In this document: one piece after another, positions 1-9,650 of the stretch | Numbering within the stretch: position 1 is the stretch's first letter | Layout: every line of letters starts with the position of its first letter | From: Solenopsis invicta | Taxonomy: Eukaryota > Arthropoda > Insecta > Hymenoptera > Formicidae | Direction of reading: 5' to 3' | DNA length: 64,000 nt | Assembly: GCF_016802725.1 (NCBI RefSeq) | Contig: NC_052679.1 | Location: 14,067,635 to 14,131,634, forward strand | Notes under the pieces: generated by a model | Told to the model about the DNA's origin: nothing | Databases searched by the model: none | Seen by the model: the letters and a program-made list of their open reading frames with translations, nothing else | Position numbers and translations under genes: made by a program

Positions 1-117
1 TAATGGTTGTACCCACTTTTTACCATAGGAGCACGCATTTTTAATTTCTAATATAATATGTTAGAAATATTCGTTGGTAAATCATGCTCTTATGGTAAAA
101 AGTGAATACAACCATTA
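1..117. repeat. Foldback (hairpin) repeat at window edge
   Basis: Two 33-bp arms (1-33 and 85-117) are inverted copies with three mismatches, both beginning TAATGGTTGTA when read inward. A further short inverted pair (TTCTAA/TTAGAA) lies in the spacer, so the whole unit folds into one long hairpin. It looks like a small palindromic MITE. The left end coincides with the window edge, so the element may extend further left. Confidence 0.75.
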
Positions 118-510
118 AGAATCATCCTGTAGAATAAGTAACGATTTTGAACGTCATATTAAGGATTTATACGACTTTGAAACTTTTCTCACGTTAGCGC
201 AGACTGTGACAAAATCGAATATGATTATTATCATTCAGACTGTATAATAAATTATTTGGCTAAAGTTTAGACATGTATGAAGTCTATACAAATGAAATAA
301 ATAAATATTCGCTACGGTTCTTCATTAATATTGATATTAGATTATTTTTATTTACACATAATAGTAATTATTCTGAAATAATGTCTTTGCGGTCTTGGCC
401 GCGTCTCCGATAAAGATGTTGTCATCTCTCGATGCTAATCAGCGTAGAGAGTTGTTTTCGCGATCCTAATCGCGGGAGTGAGGATGCATATTTTTGTGAT
501 ATGAAATAAG

Positions 511-681
511 AGACCTAACCTGGATCCACTACCGTGTTCGCTGTCTCGCTTCCTCCCATATGCTCACTCGTACTGTGCACTCTGACTCTTTCCTGTATAC
601 TTCGCGTAATATACTCACGCAGCGTGGAGTGGAAGACCTAACACCGCTGTATTCACTGTTTCGCTCCCTCCTATATGCTCA
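511..681 (+). repeat. Imperfect direct repeat pair, about 50 bp, spaced 122 bp
   Basis: Bases 511-565 and 632-681 both read GACCTAAC, then a short variable part, then TTC(G/A)CTGT(C/T)TCGCT(T/C)CCTCC(C/T)ATATGCTCA. The pair is a diverged tandem duplication inside the long-TIR element. No function is evident. Confidence 0.6.
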
Positions 682-948
682 TTATTTTAATATTAATATA
701 TATACTCGACAGCAAAATTAAGGGATTACCTATTCTGATTCCAAAAAATAGGCGTAATTCAAAAGAGTGTAACTTTATCAAAAATAATCGCAAAAAAAAT
801 TTTAAAGAAAGCATTTTAAAGCTTGAAATCTCTAGTTTTGAGATTGATAAGTCATTAAACAATTTACAGATTGTTTACGATGTTACGCGGATTCAAATGG
901 AGATGCGTCAGAATTTTTTTACAAAATTTGCAAAGATTTACGACACAA

Positions 949-1372
949 AATAAAAATTGCATGAAAATACGGTTTAGAGCATTCGAAAGCGTGAATCTTT
1001 ACATTTAATTTGCGTATTTGTTGAGCGTTGTACGATATTTTTTCACTGAGTTAGACAACACTGAAGCAAAAATGGTTCTTTTTTGCTTCAATGTTGAATA
1101 ATTCAATGAATAAAAATTATACAACACTCAACAAATACACAAATTAAAGATAAATGTTCACGCTTTTAAATGCTGTAAACCGCATTTTTGTGGAATTTTT
1201 ACTTCACGCCGTGGAGTTTTGCAAAGTTTGTAAGAAAAATCCGATAAATGTTAAAATCTTATAAAAATATTGCCAAGTTGTACAGCGTGAAATAAAAATT
1301 GCACACAAATGCAGTTTACAGTATTTGAAAACGTGAATCTTTACCTTTAATTTGTGTACTTGTTGAGCAGTG
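949..1372. repeat. Three-copy, about 85-bp repeat: one palindromic pair plus one direct copy
   Basis: Copy 1 (949-1033) and copy 2 (1120-1203) are inverted relative to each other. Copy 3 (1290-1372) has the orientation of copy 1. All contain TAAAAATTGC-like starts, CGGTTTA(G/C)AGCATT or its variant, GCGTGAA and TGTTGAG. The spacer of the pair holds its own hairpin around TGAAGCAAAA/TTTTGCTTCA, so 949-1203 is a nested palindrome of about 255 bp. Confidence 0.75.
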
Positions 1373-1403
1373 TACATTATTCATTAACTTTTATATTACA
1401 TTT

Positions 1404-1640
1404 TTTTCATTTACACATATTGACAATTCACCTACAATAATCACCTTATTTATGTAAATATAGTCACTCTATATATCTTTCATGAATATTATTTATGTAT
1501 ATTATATACATACATGTATATGTATATTATATAGATATACAGAAATAATATTCACAAAAAATATATACGAGCAGTATGATTATGCTTGTGTAAATGAGAT
1601 GTGGTTATTGTAGATGAATCGCCAATACGCGTAAATAAAA
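1404..1640. repeat. Inner inverted repeat of the long-TIR element
   Basis: Bases about 1404-1466 (CATTTACACATATTGACAATTC region) are an inverted match to about 1565-1640, which overlaps the inner end of the right TIR. The centre is AT-rich with TATATACATACATGTATA-type sequence. This is a partial internal duplication of a TIR end. Confidence 0.55.
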
Positions 1641-1747
1641 ATGATCTAATATGAATGTTGATGAAGAACCGTAACAAAAATAAATTTTTGCTATTTTATT
1701 CGTACAGATTTTAAACATGTCTGAACTTTAGCCGAATAACGTATATA

Positions 1748-2668
1748 CCCTATGATCAGAAAGTACCGGGAATTTTTTATTTAAAAGTACCGCGCATGCG
1801 GGAACCGGTTTATTTTTTTTTTTATGTTGGTACGACCTTAAGACGCACATCTGTCAGGTTTTAGTGCCATCCGATCATTAGTGTCTGCCTGGCGTTTGTT
1901 TACATCAGTCAACTTTTTTCATTTTGCCGCATTTTACCACGAATAATTTTGTTGAACAAAGAGTTTGTTTGAAATTTTGTGTTGCGAACGAAATTTCGTG
2001 TGCCGATGCACTGAAAATATTGCAAAAAGCATTTTGCGAATCTGCTCTATCAAAAACAAGAGCATACGAGTGGTATAAAGACTTTAAAAGTGGTCGTACA
2101 GTGGTGGAAGATTTCCCTCGTTCCGGACGTCCATCGACGTCGAACACCGATGAAAACGTGAAGAAAGTGAAAGAAATGGTGCTTGAAAATCGTCATACCA
2201 GCTTAAGAGAGATGTCTAGTGAACTTGGCATTGCATATGGAACGGCACAGCATATTGTGGTTGATGTTTTGGGTATGGATTCTTGGATTTTGCATGATGA
2301 TAACGCACCATCGCACCGAGCCCGAATTGTACTGAATTATTTGACCAAACATCAAGTAAATACCATCAAGCAAGCACCGTATTCACCTGATATGGCCCCG
2401 TGCGACTTTTTTTTGTTCCCCAAGTTGAAGTTGCCACTTCGTGGAAAGAGATTTCAGTCGATCGAGGAGATCAAAGAGAATGCGACGAGGGAACTAAAGG
2501 CCATCCCTTCGTCGGCCTACCAGGGATGCATGGAGGACTGGGTCAAGCGTTGGCACGTTGTGTGTTGCTTCAGATGGATCATATTTTGAAGGAGATAAAA
2601 TAAATTTGCCTGATATTTAACTCTATTTTGTTTTATTTAAAAATTCCCGGTACTTTCTGATCATAGGG
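1748..2668 (+). mobile_element. mariner element (Tc1/mariner superfamily), internally deleted
   Basis: The first 30 bp and last 30 bp are perfect inverted repeats starting CCCTATGATCAGAAAG. The element is flanked by the TA dinucleotides expected of a mariner target duplication (1746-1747 and 2669-2670). Its length is 921 bp against roughly 1.3 kb for intact mariners. The shortfall of about 360 bp matches the piece missing from the transposase. The perfect TIRs suggest it is much younger than the element it interrupts, or was maintained by transposition in trans. Confidence 0.93.
1924..2620 (+). pseudogene. mariner transposase, internally deleted and frameshifted
   Basis: The 221-codon reading frame runs 1924-2589. 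Residues 10-72 form the N-terminal helix-turn-helix with YEWYKDFKSGR and GRPSTS. Residues 90-118 form the second DNA-binding part. At residue 118/119 (about base 2277) the frame jumps from VVDVLGM directly to SWILHDDNAPSH, removing about 120 residues including the block with the first catalytic Asp (TGDE motif). The second and third Asp remain (D126 and D161, in HDDNAPSH and APCDFFLFP) with 34 residues between them, the DD34D spacing of mariners. The initiator position is TTG rather than ATG. A net one-base shift near 2555-2567 replaces the usual C-terminus; the original frame continues to a stop at 2618-2620. The protein should be catalytically dead. Confidence 0.9.
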
Positions 2669-4536
2669 TATAATCTGAATAATAAAGTCAAACGTATTTT
2701 ATTCTGGCAAAATATGTCAGAACAATGCAAATATCTCGTAAATTATTAAGTTTTCGATAACTTTATATTAAAACTTTTGTATACAGAAAAATTAGAGAAA
2801 TTAGACTATATGAAAATAAGTAGGCAATTTTATTTAATGACGATAACCACTAATATCTTTTTGGCGCCTCCACTTAAAAAAAGCAACTTGACTAAAATAC
2901 TTCCCCTTTCAAAACCGTTCTACTTTCATCTGAAACATCTTTTTGTACTATTCATTATTTCAAAGAAAATTGACTGCATTGATTAAAATAATCCATTTTA
3001 TATTACAAAAGTTTTTTTATTTTTCCTCTACGTGCTTTAGGAGCAGAAATATAATGTTAATAAATACAATACTGTAGTATATTAAAATTATAATAACAAT
3101 AGAATTGAAATAAATATTAAGATGGTTAAGGGAAATCCATTATTCCGTAAAATTGTGATTTAATTATTCAGCAAATTACTTCAGTCTTTAATAGCAAAAA
3201 TTATCTTTCAACATCTTCAATTGTCTTTCAACAATTTCAATTGTCTTTGCATTTAAGAAAACTCCGAACGCGTGGAATTCTAAACTAGCGGCTAGCTCCG
3301 AATTTCTATCTCGTATGCGGAACTGCAATGTGTATCAGCCTACTCACAACCGACTACTAGTCCCGTTTCCTCGATTTTGGAAACACGTAAGGTCGCGGCA
3401 GTTCGTTACGATTGTCGACCAATAACAATCAATCTCCGATCTTTGTTTAAGGATGCTGTGGCTATACAATTCCAGACAAAGTTTACTTAAATTTAAAATT
3501 GATGACATTCTATATTTTTAGACTTTAAGACGTGCACTATATGTGTTCATATCATGTATAGGATTTAAATAATGCCAGTTAATGATATTTAACACTACAG
3601 AGGAATATATTTGTATATTTTGCAATTTTTGCGATTGTCATCAAAAAACTTTTGAACATGAAGTTTACTTAAAATCAACTGCAAGAAATGAAAGAACTAG
3701 GCCCATGCCGTATTGATAATATTTAATGTATATCAGGTATCGAATGGTACTTAAAAATCCATAAGATACTAAAATAAATATCATAACATAATATTTGCTC
3801 TTCTAATACTTTATACAAGTCAAAATAAAATGTAATTATGTAGCGTGTTTATGTAGCCCATTCGAAATTTTGCGTCGTTTTATCATTGATATTTTAATAA
3901 CGAGTAGTAAATCGATAGAAATCTTTTTTAAAATATTGTTTATTATTTTATTTACTTATAAACAAAGTTTCAGAATATTGGCAATGTTGCTTCTTTATAA
4001 TTTCGTTGATATAAGTGGAAATGTAAAGCTACACCATAAGAATATATACAAAATTTAAAGTTGAATAACTCGTGAACAAGGATTGACTTCAGATTTTAAA
4101 CATGTGTTCAAATAACATTAACAGAAACGATTTATCAAATTTTCAAGGCATTGTCAATATAAGAAGATTACCGCCAGTACATCTTTAAGAGATGATCTTC
4201 AGAAAATGTACTTTTCACGTTTTTGATGCCAGATAACATTTATAGCTACATGTTGACAGTAAATGAGTGATTCGCTGTATTGACTTATCAACATAATGCT
4301 ACATGAACGTATCATCAAGTGATTGATAGTATCTTGCAGCTATAATAAGTAAACGCGCAGCGCGTAACCGTGTATAATATTATATATACAATAAATTAAT
4401 GACTTGTGCACGAAACTCAACATCTGCCGATAGAACCTACTGACATGTTGCAGTTGTGTTACAATATATAGTTCACGTTACGTATAAGTACAACAAATTT
4501 TCAGTAATGGCAGTGTATATCAGAACATTGCCTATT

Positions 4537-4600
4537 GGCTAATTTTACAACCTGCGGTTAACTTAATCGGCTGATTTTTCTGCTGGAATTGCGCATGGGA
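4537..4600 (+). repeat. Dispersed repeat, copy 1 (partner near 38.3 kb)
   Basis: Bases 4537-4579 match the reverse complement of 38344-38386 with about four differences over 43 bp (GGCTA(A/G)TTTTACAAC ... GGTTAACTTAATCGGC). Weaker similarity continues for about 20 bp (TGGAATTG). Two intronic copies in opposite orientation mark an interspersed repeat family end. The family is not identified. Confidence 0.7.
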
Positions 4601-4727
4601 GCAATCTGACAGCAAAAGATGAATACAAGTTTAACCTCAGGACCATCTGTTTTCGGACAAATTTTGCAGTTTTCAATTTAAAATTTTATATCTCATTGCA
4701 TCGATCTACGAAAAAGGTAACTCCTAT

Positions 4728-4923
4728 ATATCGGCTTTCGGTTCTCTGGGACAAATAAAAATTTTTTATTGAATTTAAGCTTTATATTATTATATATTTC
4801 TAAAATAACCATTTAATAGCATTTGCAGTAAGAAGTTTTATAAGAAACTACAAAAACATTATTAATATTATTACTATCAAAATTTATTTAAATCTTTAAA
4901 ATATCGGCTTTCGGTTCTCTGGA
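4728..4923 (+). repeat. Short direct repeat pair, period about 173 bp
   Basis: The segment ATATCGGCTTTCGGTTCTCT occurs at 4728 and again at 4901, followed by similar AT-rich DNA. It is a two-copy tandem remnant with no clear role. Confidence 0.6.
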
Positions 4924-5049
4924 GATTAAAAAAGATTCAATTTTACGTCACTAATTCTAACCCTTTTTTAAATACAAAAGGAATATTTTATTTTAAATTG
5001 ACTGTTCACTAATAATTTATAAAGAATTTGGAAAGATAAATTCTTTTCT

Positions 5050-5990
5050 ATCCCTATCGATAGATCTGTTGAGTTTGATTGGTACTATAAGCCGACGTTC
5101 TCAGAGCAGTATCTTAATTTTCACTTTTGGCACTCTATCTTACAGAAACGTAGAGTTGTTATGAATCTTGTAGATCGAGCGTATATCAGAACATTTCTTT
5201 TGTCTCACCCAAAACTCCAAAGAAGAATTTAGTATTCATTGTTAGTATTTTTTTTAGATAATATCTATCCTTTGTATTTTATTTTTAATATTATTTGCGA
5301 ATGACTTAGATGCCTCTTTTCAATGAGATCTAAAAAAACAAGATTCGGGCGATACATTAGAAGAAAGAATAAAACCGCTTGGTTTACTGTTCCGTATTTT
5401 TCTTTAATATCTGACAGATTCAAAAATATTCTTAGAAATTCTGACATGAAAACAGCTTTTTATAGTTTGAACAAATTGTTTGGTACACAATGATTTGCGC
5501 TGGACACCAATCGCGATGATCCCACTATTCTTTTTCTTCGTCTCGTTTCGGGGAAATGCCGTGTTCCGAGAACAATAATGCGTAGGGAGATAAGCCAATG
5601 ATCGCTCTCGAGATTTTCTCGATACTCACTCCTGCTCCAAACTTCGAACGAACAACACTGTTTGGGCATCACAACAATCGGCGAGCGCACGCAACGAACC
5701 TGTAATTCACTCAACAGCACTTCACAATAAATCTTGATCTTAAGAAATAAATTTGTTGCATATGTAACGTGGAATTTCCCGTCACATCCTTAGCGAGGCA
5801 ATACAGAAACTACAGAAAGAACATCCTTTAGCAATAACTCGCATTTACGCATACGAACATTTTCGTACACAAACTTTCTAAATTCATTAAAGTTCAGAAG
5901 GATGCTCTTCCATTTTCTTCTTGTAAAAATATAATCTACAAAATCTCTTGTCAAAATTGTGGCGCGTCATATGTGGGACAAATCTTGATG
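5050..5990 (+). pseudogene. Penelope-like element relic (RT C-terminus, linker, GIY-YIG start)
   Basis: One + frame (codons beginning at 5077) reads DWYYKPTFSEQYLNFH (end of the reverse transcriptase), then NLVDRA, LSHPKL, DNIYPLYFIFN, TVPYFSLISDRFKNILR and FYSLNKL at about 5475, with stops at 5230-5232 and 5302-5304. After a 393-bp interruption the protein resumes at 5871 with KLSKFIKVQKD and the start of a GIY-YIG endonuclease, IIYKISCQNCGASYVGQ, before similarity is lost at about 5990. This order (RT, linker with KxxKFIKVxKD, GIY-YIG with a CxxC knuckle) is that of Penelope-like retroelements. The 5' part of the RT and most of the endonuclease are gone. The call rests on motif recognition by eye. 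Confidence 0.82.
5476..5868. mobile_element. 393-bp insertion inside the Penelope relic, ACAAA duplication
   Basis: The Penelope reading frame breaks after ...AACAAA (to 5475) and resumes with ACAAACTTTCT (5869 on). The 5-bp ACAAA at 5471-5475 and 5869-5873 fits a target-site duplication. The insert is GC-richer than its surroundings and starts TTGTTTGG. I see no TIR and no coding similarity. A solo LTR with imperfect ends is one possibility (TG at 5477, CA at 5870-5871 if the duplication is read differently). Confidence 0.65.
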
Positions 5991-6248
5991 AGAACAGGTA
6001 CGTGGAATCCACGATCTTTTCATTTGGACCATCCAAGTGGAATCTACATAACCAATCAAGTGGATGGTCCACTCAAGAACGGTACTAGAATTCACGTCGA
6101 AATGTTTGATGTTTCGAATTCTTCTATGAATTTCTTCGAAATATCCGTATAAATATTATATTATTACACCACATAATTTCAATAACAAAACAATATTTTT
6201 TTAACATTTAAAAAAATATTTTTCACAAAAAAAAACGAACATTTGCTC

Positions 6249-6345
6249 TCGGAAATTCCCGAGCGACCACCCATCCCAAATTGAGACCACGCTCGACGCT
6301 GCTTGACTTCCAAGATCGCTGCAAACTGGATTCCTTGTGATGACC
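6249..6345 (-). pseudogene. 5S rRNA-derived sequence (pseudogene or SINE3-type head)
   Basis: Read on the minus strand this gives GATCTTGGAAGTCAAGCAGC, then GTCGAGCGTGGTC, TTGGGATGGGTGGTCGC and TCGGGAATTT. These follow 5S rRNA from about nucleotide 30 to 105 in order and spacing. They include the internal RNA polymerase III control regions (box A AAGCAGCGTCG, box C GGATGGGTGxxCGC). The first about 30 nucleotides of 5S are not recognisable and several stem positions have changed, so it is not a functional rRNA gene. Either a processed/decayed 5S copy or the head of a 5S-derived SINE would fit. Confidence 0.8.
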
Positions 6346-6415
6346 TTTGTACTAATACGTGTATATTAACTAATAAATTTAGTGAATACATATTATTGAA
6401 CCATGTATAATTAAA

Positions 6416-6417
6416 CC

Positions 6418-6477
<60 letters not shown>

Positions 6478-6568
6478 GGTTTATATATTATATATGGTTA
6501 TATATATATATAACCATATTATATATATTATATATATATATATAATATGGTTATATATATATATAATT
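6416..6568. repeat. (TA)n microsatellite with palindromic ATATGGTTATAT blocks
   Basis: A (TA)n tract at about 6422-6472 is bordered by ACCATATTATA and its inverse TATAATATGGT. Two further alternations of TATATATGGTTATATATA and TATAACCATATTATA follow to 6568. The tract can extrude cruciforms and is likely hypervariable. Confidence 0.9.
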
Positions 6569-6891
6569 CTAGTTTTTTTTTACTGATTTTTATAAATGCG
6601 GAATAATATCTGGAATAACTTTTCTGTTATTTGTTTAAATAAGAATGCAACCAGAAAATATATGTCAATATAATATAATAATTAAGTTAAATATAAAAAA
6701 AATTTATTAAGAAAACATTAAAAAACTTTTAAAAAATATTATCTGCTCATTGGGATGTAGATCGAGATTTCTTCATTCATAGATCTATTTCGTCTATCGA
6801 TAATATTTATGTTTCTCAACACAGTACTGTGTTCAAAAAAGAAATCTTGGACTTCAAAATCAAAATAAAGAAATTACTCACATGAATTCTA

Positions 6892-8682
6892 CACTGAAAA
6901 AAAAATTTAGTAATACCAATAAAAATTTACTTGATTGAAGTAAATGATTTCATTGAATAGTTGCAACAAAAGTATTAATTTGAATCAAAATATATAGCTT
7001 GTGTGGAATAACTAAATATTTACATAAATCAAGATAATATTTATTTCAACGAATATATATTAATCTAAACAAAATAAATATTGTTTTGTCTCAAAAAAAT
7101 ATATTTAAATTGAAAAAATATATACTTAAAATAGATAAATATTTTTCCGGAAATAAGAAACCATGTATTAAATAATGAATCCAGTGCAATAAACATTTTG
7201 TTGAATCAAAAAAATTAGATCTTGTTTCAAGATATGCATTTCTTAGATTTAATAAATAACAAATTTAAAAAAAAATAATTATTTACTTGAAAATGCAAAA
7301 TCATTCCGTTTGATAAATTAAAAAATGTAATGAATATATACTTAATTATAATATATAATTCGTTTATTTAAAAGTATCAGATCTCGTTTCAAGATATGCA
7401 TTTCTTAGATACTAAATATAATAATTTAAAAAAATAAATATTTATTGAGAGTGCAAAATCATTCTAATTAATAAATTAAAATTTAATGAATATGTGCTTA
7501 ATTATAGTAAATATTTCGCAACTGTACTAAAGCGTGATTGAGCATTAAACTTAAATGCATGTACTATTATTTTTGATGATGCGAAGTAGGTTATTAATGC
7601 TACGTTCTGTTTCACGGATAACGCGCATGGCACATTATTTTATTTTTGTAATTCCCCAAATGTTAAACAAGGCCGAAATGATACATCATACGCATCATGC
7701 GTGAAATGGAACGTAGCCTCAGAGTCTACAAAAAGGTGGAAAAAAAATTTTTACCACTAAATGCTCGAAGAATCGTTTTACTCATCTCCTTATATTATTA
7801 TAGAGGCTGCATTTAATTCCTTAGAAAGCGCGCCATCTGTTGGTCGCGCGACTTGCTAAAATTATTATTTTCTAATGTTAAATTAATAATTTTTTTTGTC
7901 CAAGTAAATATTTTGTATATATATTTATCGATATTAAATAATTTATTTACTGAATAAAAATAAATATCTCCTGACTCAAAAATAATAATTTCTTTGATTC
8001 CAGGAAATATTTATTTACAATTATAAAAAAGTATATTTTTAGTTTTAAAACACCACGATTTTGGTCCAAGATAATATTCTCTTAAATTAAGTAAATGATT
8101 TTGTAGTTAAATTTTTCAAAAAAACAAAGTTTTTATTTAGTTTATTCAAACTTTATTTAACAGTATTTATTCAACAATATTTACTATAATCAAAGAAATA
8201 TATGTTTCATATATATAATTAATTTAAGATATTTTTTAGGAAATAAATAACTTCAAATAAAGAAAGATTTATGAAAACAGAATAAATATTTTGTTATTAT
8301 AAGTGAATATATGATTGCTTTTAGTATTCAATATTAGTACATGGGTTTGAAATAAATAAATATTGTTTTTGTTTAAATATTGTTTTTATTTAAAAACTAA
8401 ATTTAAATAAATATTTATTAAAAATTGGCTCCCACTTTTAAATAAATGTATTTACTTCATCTAAGAAAATTATTTAACAATTTTAAGAAAATATTACTTG
8501 GCTTCAAATAATGTTTACTTAAAGTGAGTAAATTTTTATTAAGGAAATAATTTACTTAATCACAAATAAATATTAACTTGGAAACAGATCAATTTGTTTA
8601 AATTAAATAAATATTTACTTGATTCAAGTAACTAGATTTCAAGTTATTATATTTACTTGAATCGAGTAAATTTTTTTCTGTG
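6892..8682. mobile_element. TA-flanked AT-rich TIR element, CACTGA-ended family, copy 1 (1791 bp)
   Basis: The left end starts CACTGAAAAAAAAATTT. The right end, inverted, starts CACAGAAAAAAATTT. TA precedes and follows the element (6890-6891, 8683-8684). About 700 bp at each side is filled with degenerate subterminal copies of AAATAAATATTTACTTGA in both orientations. A non-repetitive core (about 7540-7860) includes GCGCCATCTGTTGGTCGCGC. There is no transposase ORF. Two smaller relatives with the same kind of ends and subterminal repeats lie at 16071-17078 and 42432-43453. Confidence 0.75.
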
Positions 8683-8689
8683 TATGGTG

Positions 8690-9127
8690 CTATCTCCTAT
8701 TTTTATCTCCTTAAATTTAACTAATAATTCTACGTGAATTGTACAAGATAAGTCAATGTGAATTTATTCTCGTGAAATCCACATTGCTGTCACCTTAATC
8801 TCCGTCAAATTTCATCAGTAATTCTATGTGGATGAAATGTATTAAAATCTACGTGGAAGTAGATTTTCACAGTCTGAGCTATATTCAATGTTTTCGAGCT
8901 TAACGATTCGTACATTTTGATGCATCTTCTCGACGAGGAAGCTCTACACCTCAACATTAGCAGCTTCTACTTGTGCAATTCTACTGTTAATTTTTGCTGA
9001 AGATAGCTTGAAGGAAGAGCCAAAACGTTCATGATAATAAATTTATGTAACTATGTAATTTAATTTTGTTACTATTTTGCGCACCATTAATTGCGTCTGA
9101 CTCGTATCGTCGTATTTTCTCTTTTTT
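8690..9127 (+). repeat. Dispersed repeat with hammerhead-like motif, copy 1
   Basis: About 8880-9127 resembles 31230-31450 in the same orientation. Shared blocks are TTTTGA(T/C)..ATC, CTTGT/G followed by CTGAAGATAGCT, TTTTGCGCA and C(T/G)C.TATCGTCG or CATACGTCG, then TTTCTCTT. Both copies carry the CTGAAGAT-hairpin motif. Upstream, 8699-8740 and 8799-8845 form a weak direct repeat (ATCTCC.T.AAATTT ... AATTCTA(C/T)GTG). The family is likely a retroelement end; a Penelope origin is inference. Confidence 0.55.
8997..9030 (+). ncRNA. Hammerhead-like core motif, copy A (decayed)
   Basis: CTGAAGAT, a small hairpin (AGCT ... AGAGC) and CAAAACGTTC follow one another. Hammerhead ribozymes have CUGANGA, stem II and GAAAC in this order, and degenerate versions are known in Penelope-like elements. 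Here GAAAC has become AAAAC, so activity is unlikely. Confidence 0.35.
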
Positions 9128-9167
9128 TATTTTATTGAACTTTTCACAAATCTTAATTATTATTTTT

Positions 9168-9650
9168 AATTTAAAAAAGTTTCAATAAAATATATAACAT
9201 TTAATCTCAAAGAATTAAAGAGGAAACAGAAATAAAAAAGTCTTATTGAAATAAAAAATTTTTAATCAAATTTAAAAAAAAAAACTTGGCGTTGCTACAA
9301 TAGGTGTCTAAATATAACCTAAATATAATGTTGTAGCATATAATAGTAATAGTTAACTTAAAAAATTATAATGATTTACAATATTATACTTGTAAAAGAA
9401 ACAAATGTTAAAGAAATTTAATCTTTAATTTACTTAGCATAATCATTTTTATAACGCATATCTTACAAGTGTTACATTTATCACATTCTTTCTTATATCA
9501 ATTTTTTTCATTGTTCGTTTTATCTAGCAGCGCCAAATTTTTGTAGTTTAAAAATTTTTCATTTTAATACAACTTTTTCATTTCTGTTTTATTTTTAATT
9601 TGTTGAGATTAAATGTTATATATTCTATTGAAACTTTTTCAATTAAATAG
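9168..9650. mobile_element. Foldback element with about 125-bp arms
   Basis: Bases 9168-9297 and 9527-9650 are inverted copies, about 80-85% identical. Shared blocks include AAGTTTCAATA(A/G)AATATATAACA, TTTAATCTCAA and TTGGCG(T/C)TGCTA at the inner ends. The 230-bp spacer is AT-rich with no ORF. This looks like a non-autonomous hairpin transposon. Confidence 0.75.

Larger units (their letters stand above)
228..2700. mobile_element. Long-TIR non-autonomous DNA element, interrupted by mariner
   Basis: Bases about 228-365 reappear, inverted and roughly 80% identical, at about 1605-1742. The match resumes after the mariner at 2671-2690 (ATTCAGA...GTATA region), so the mariner sits inside the right arm. 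Both arms share GGCTAAAGTT(T/C)AGACATGT and ACGGTTCTTCAT. The interior holds further inverted copies and a 92-codon lysine-rich ORF (675-953, ATG start) that I do not recognise. Without the mariner the element would be about 1.55 kb. No transposase is visible, so it looks non-autonomous. The exact outer ends are uncertain because similarity fades gradually. Confidence 0.7.
2701..5049. other. AT-rich intergenic/intronic stretch without recognised gene
   Basis: No coding exon, RNA gene or complete element was recognised. It holds a GC-richer patch at 3265-3445, a dispersed repeat copy at 4537-4600 and a repeated 23-bp segment at 4728 and 4901 (ATCGGCTTTCGGTTCTCTGG). ORFs here are short and AT-driven. 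Confidence 0.5.

Noticed and set aside
675..953. 92-codon ORF as a protein gene
   Set aside because: Lys/Ile/Asn-rich, no motif, embedded in a TIR element, and partly open on the opposite strand too.
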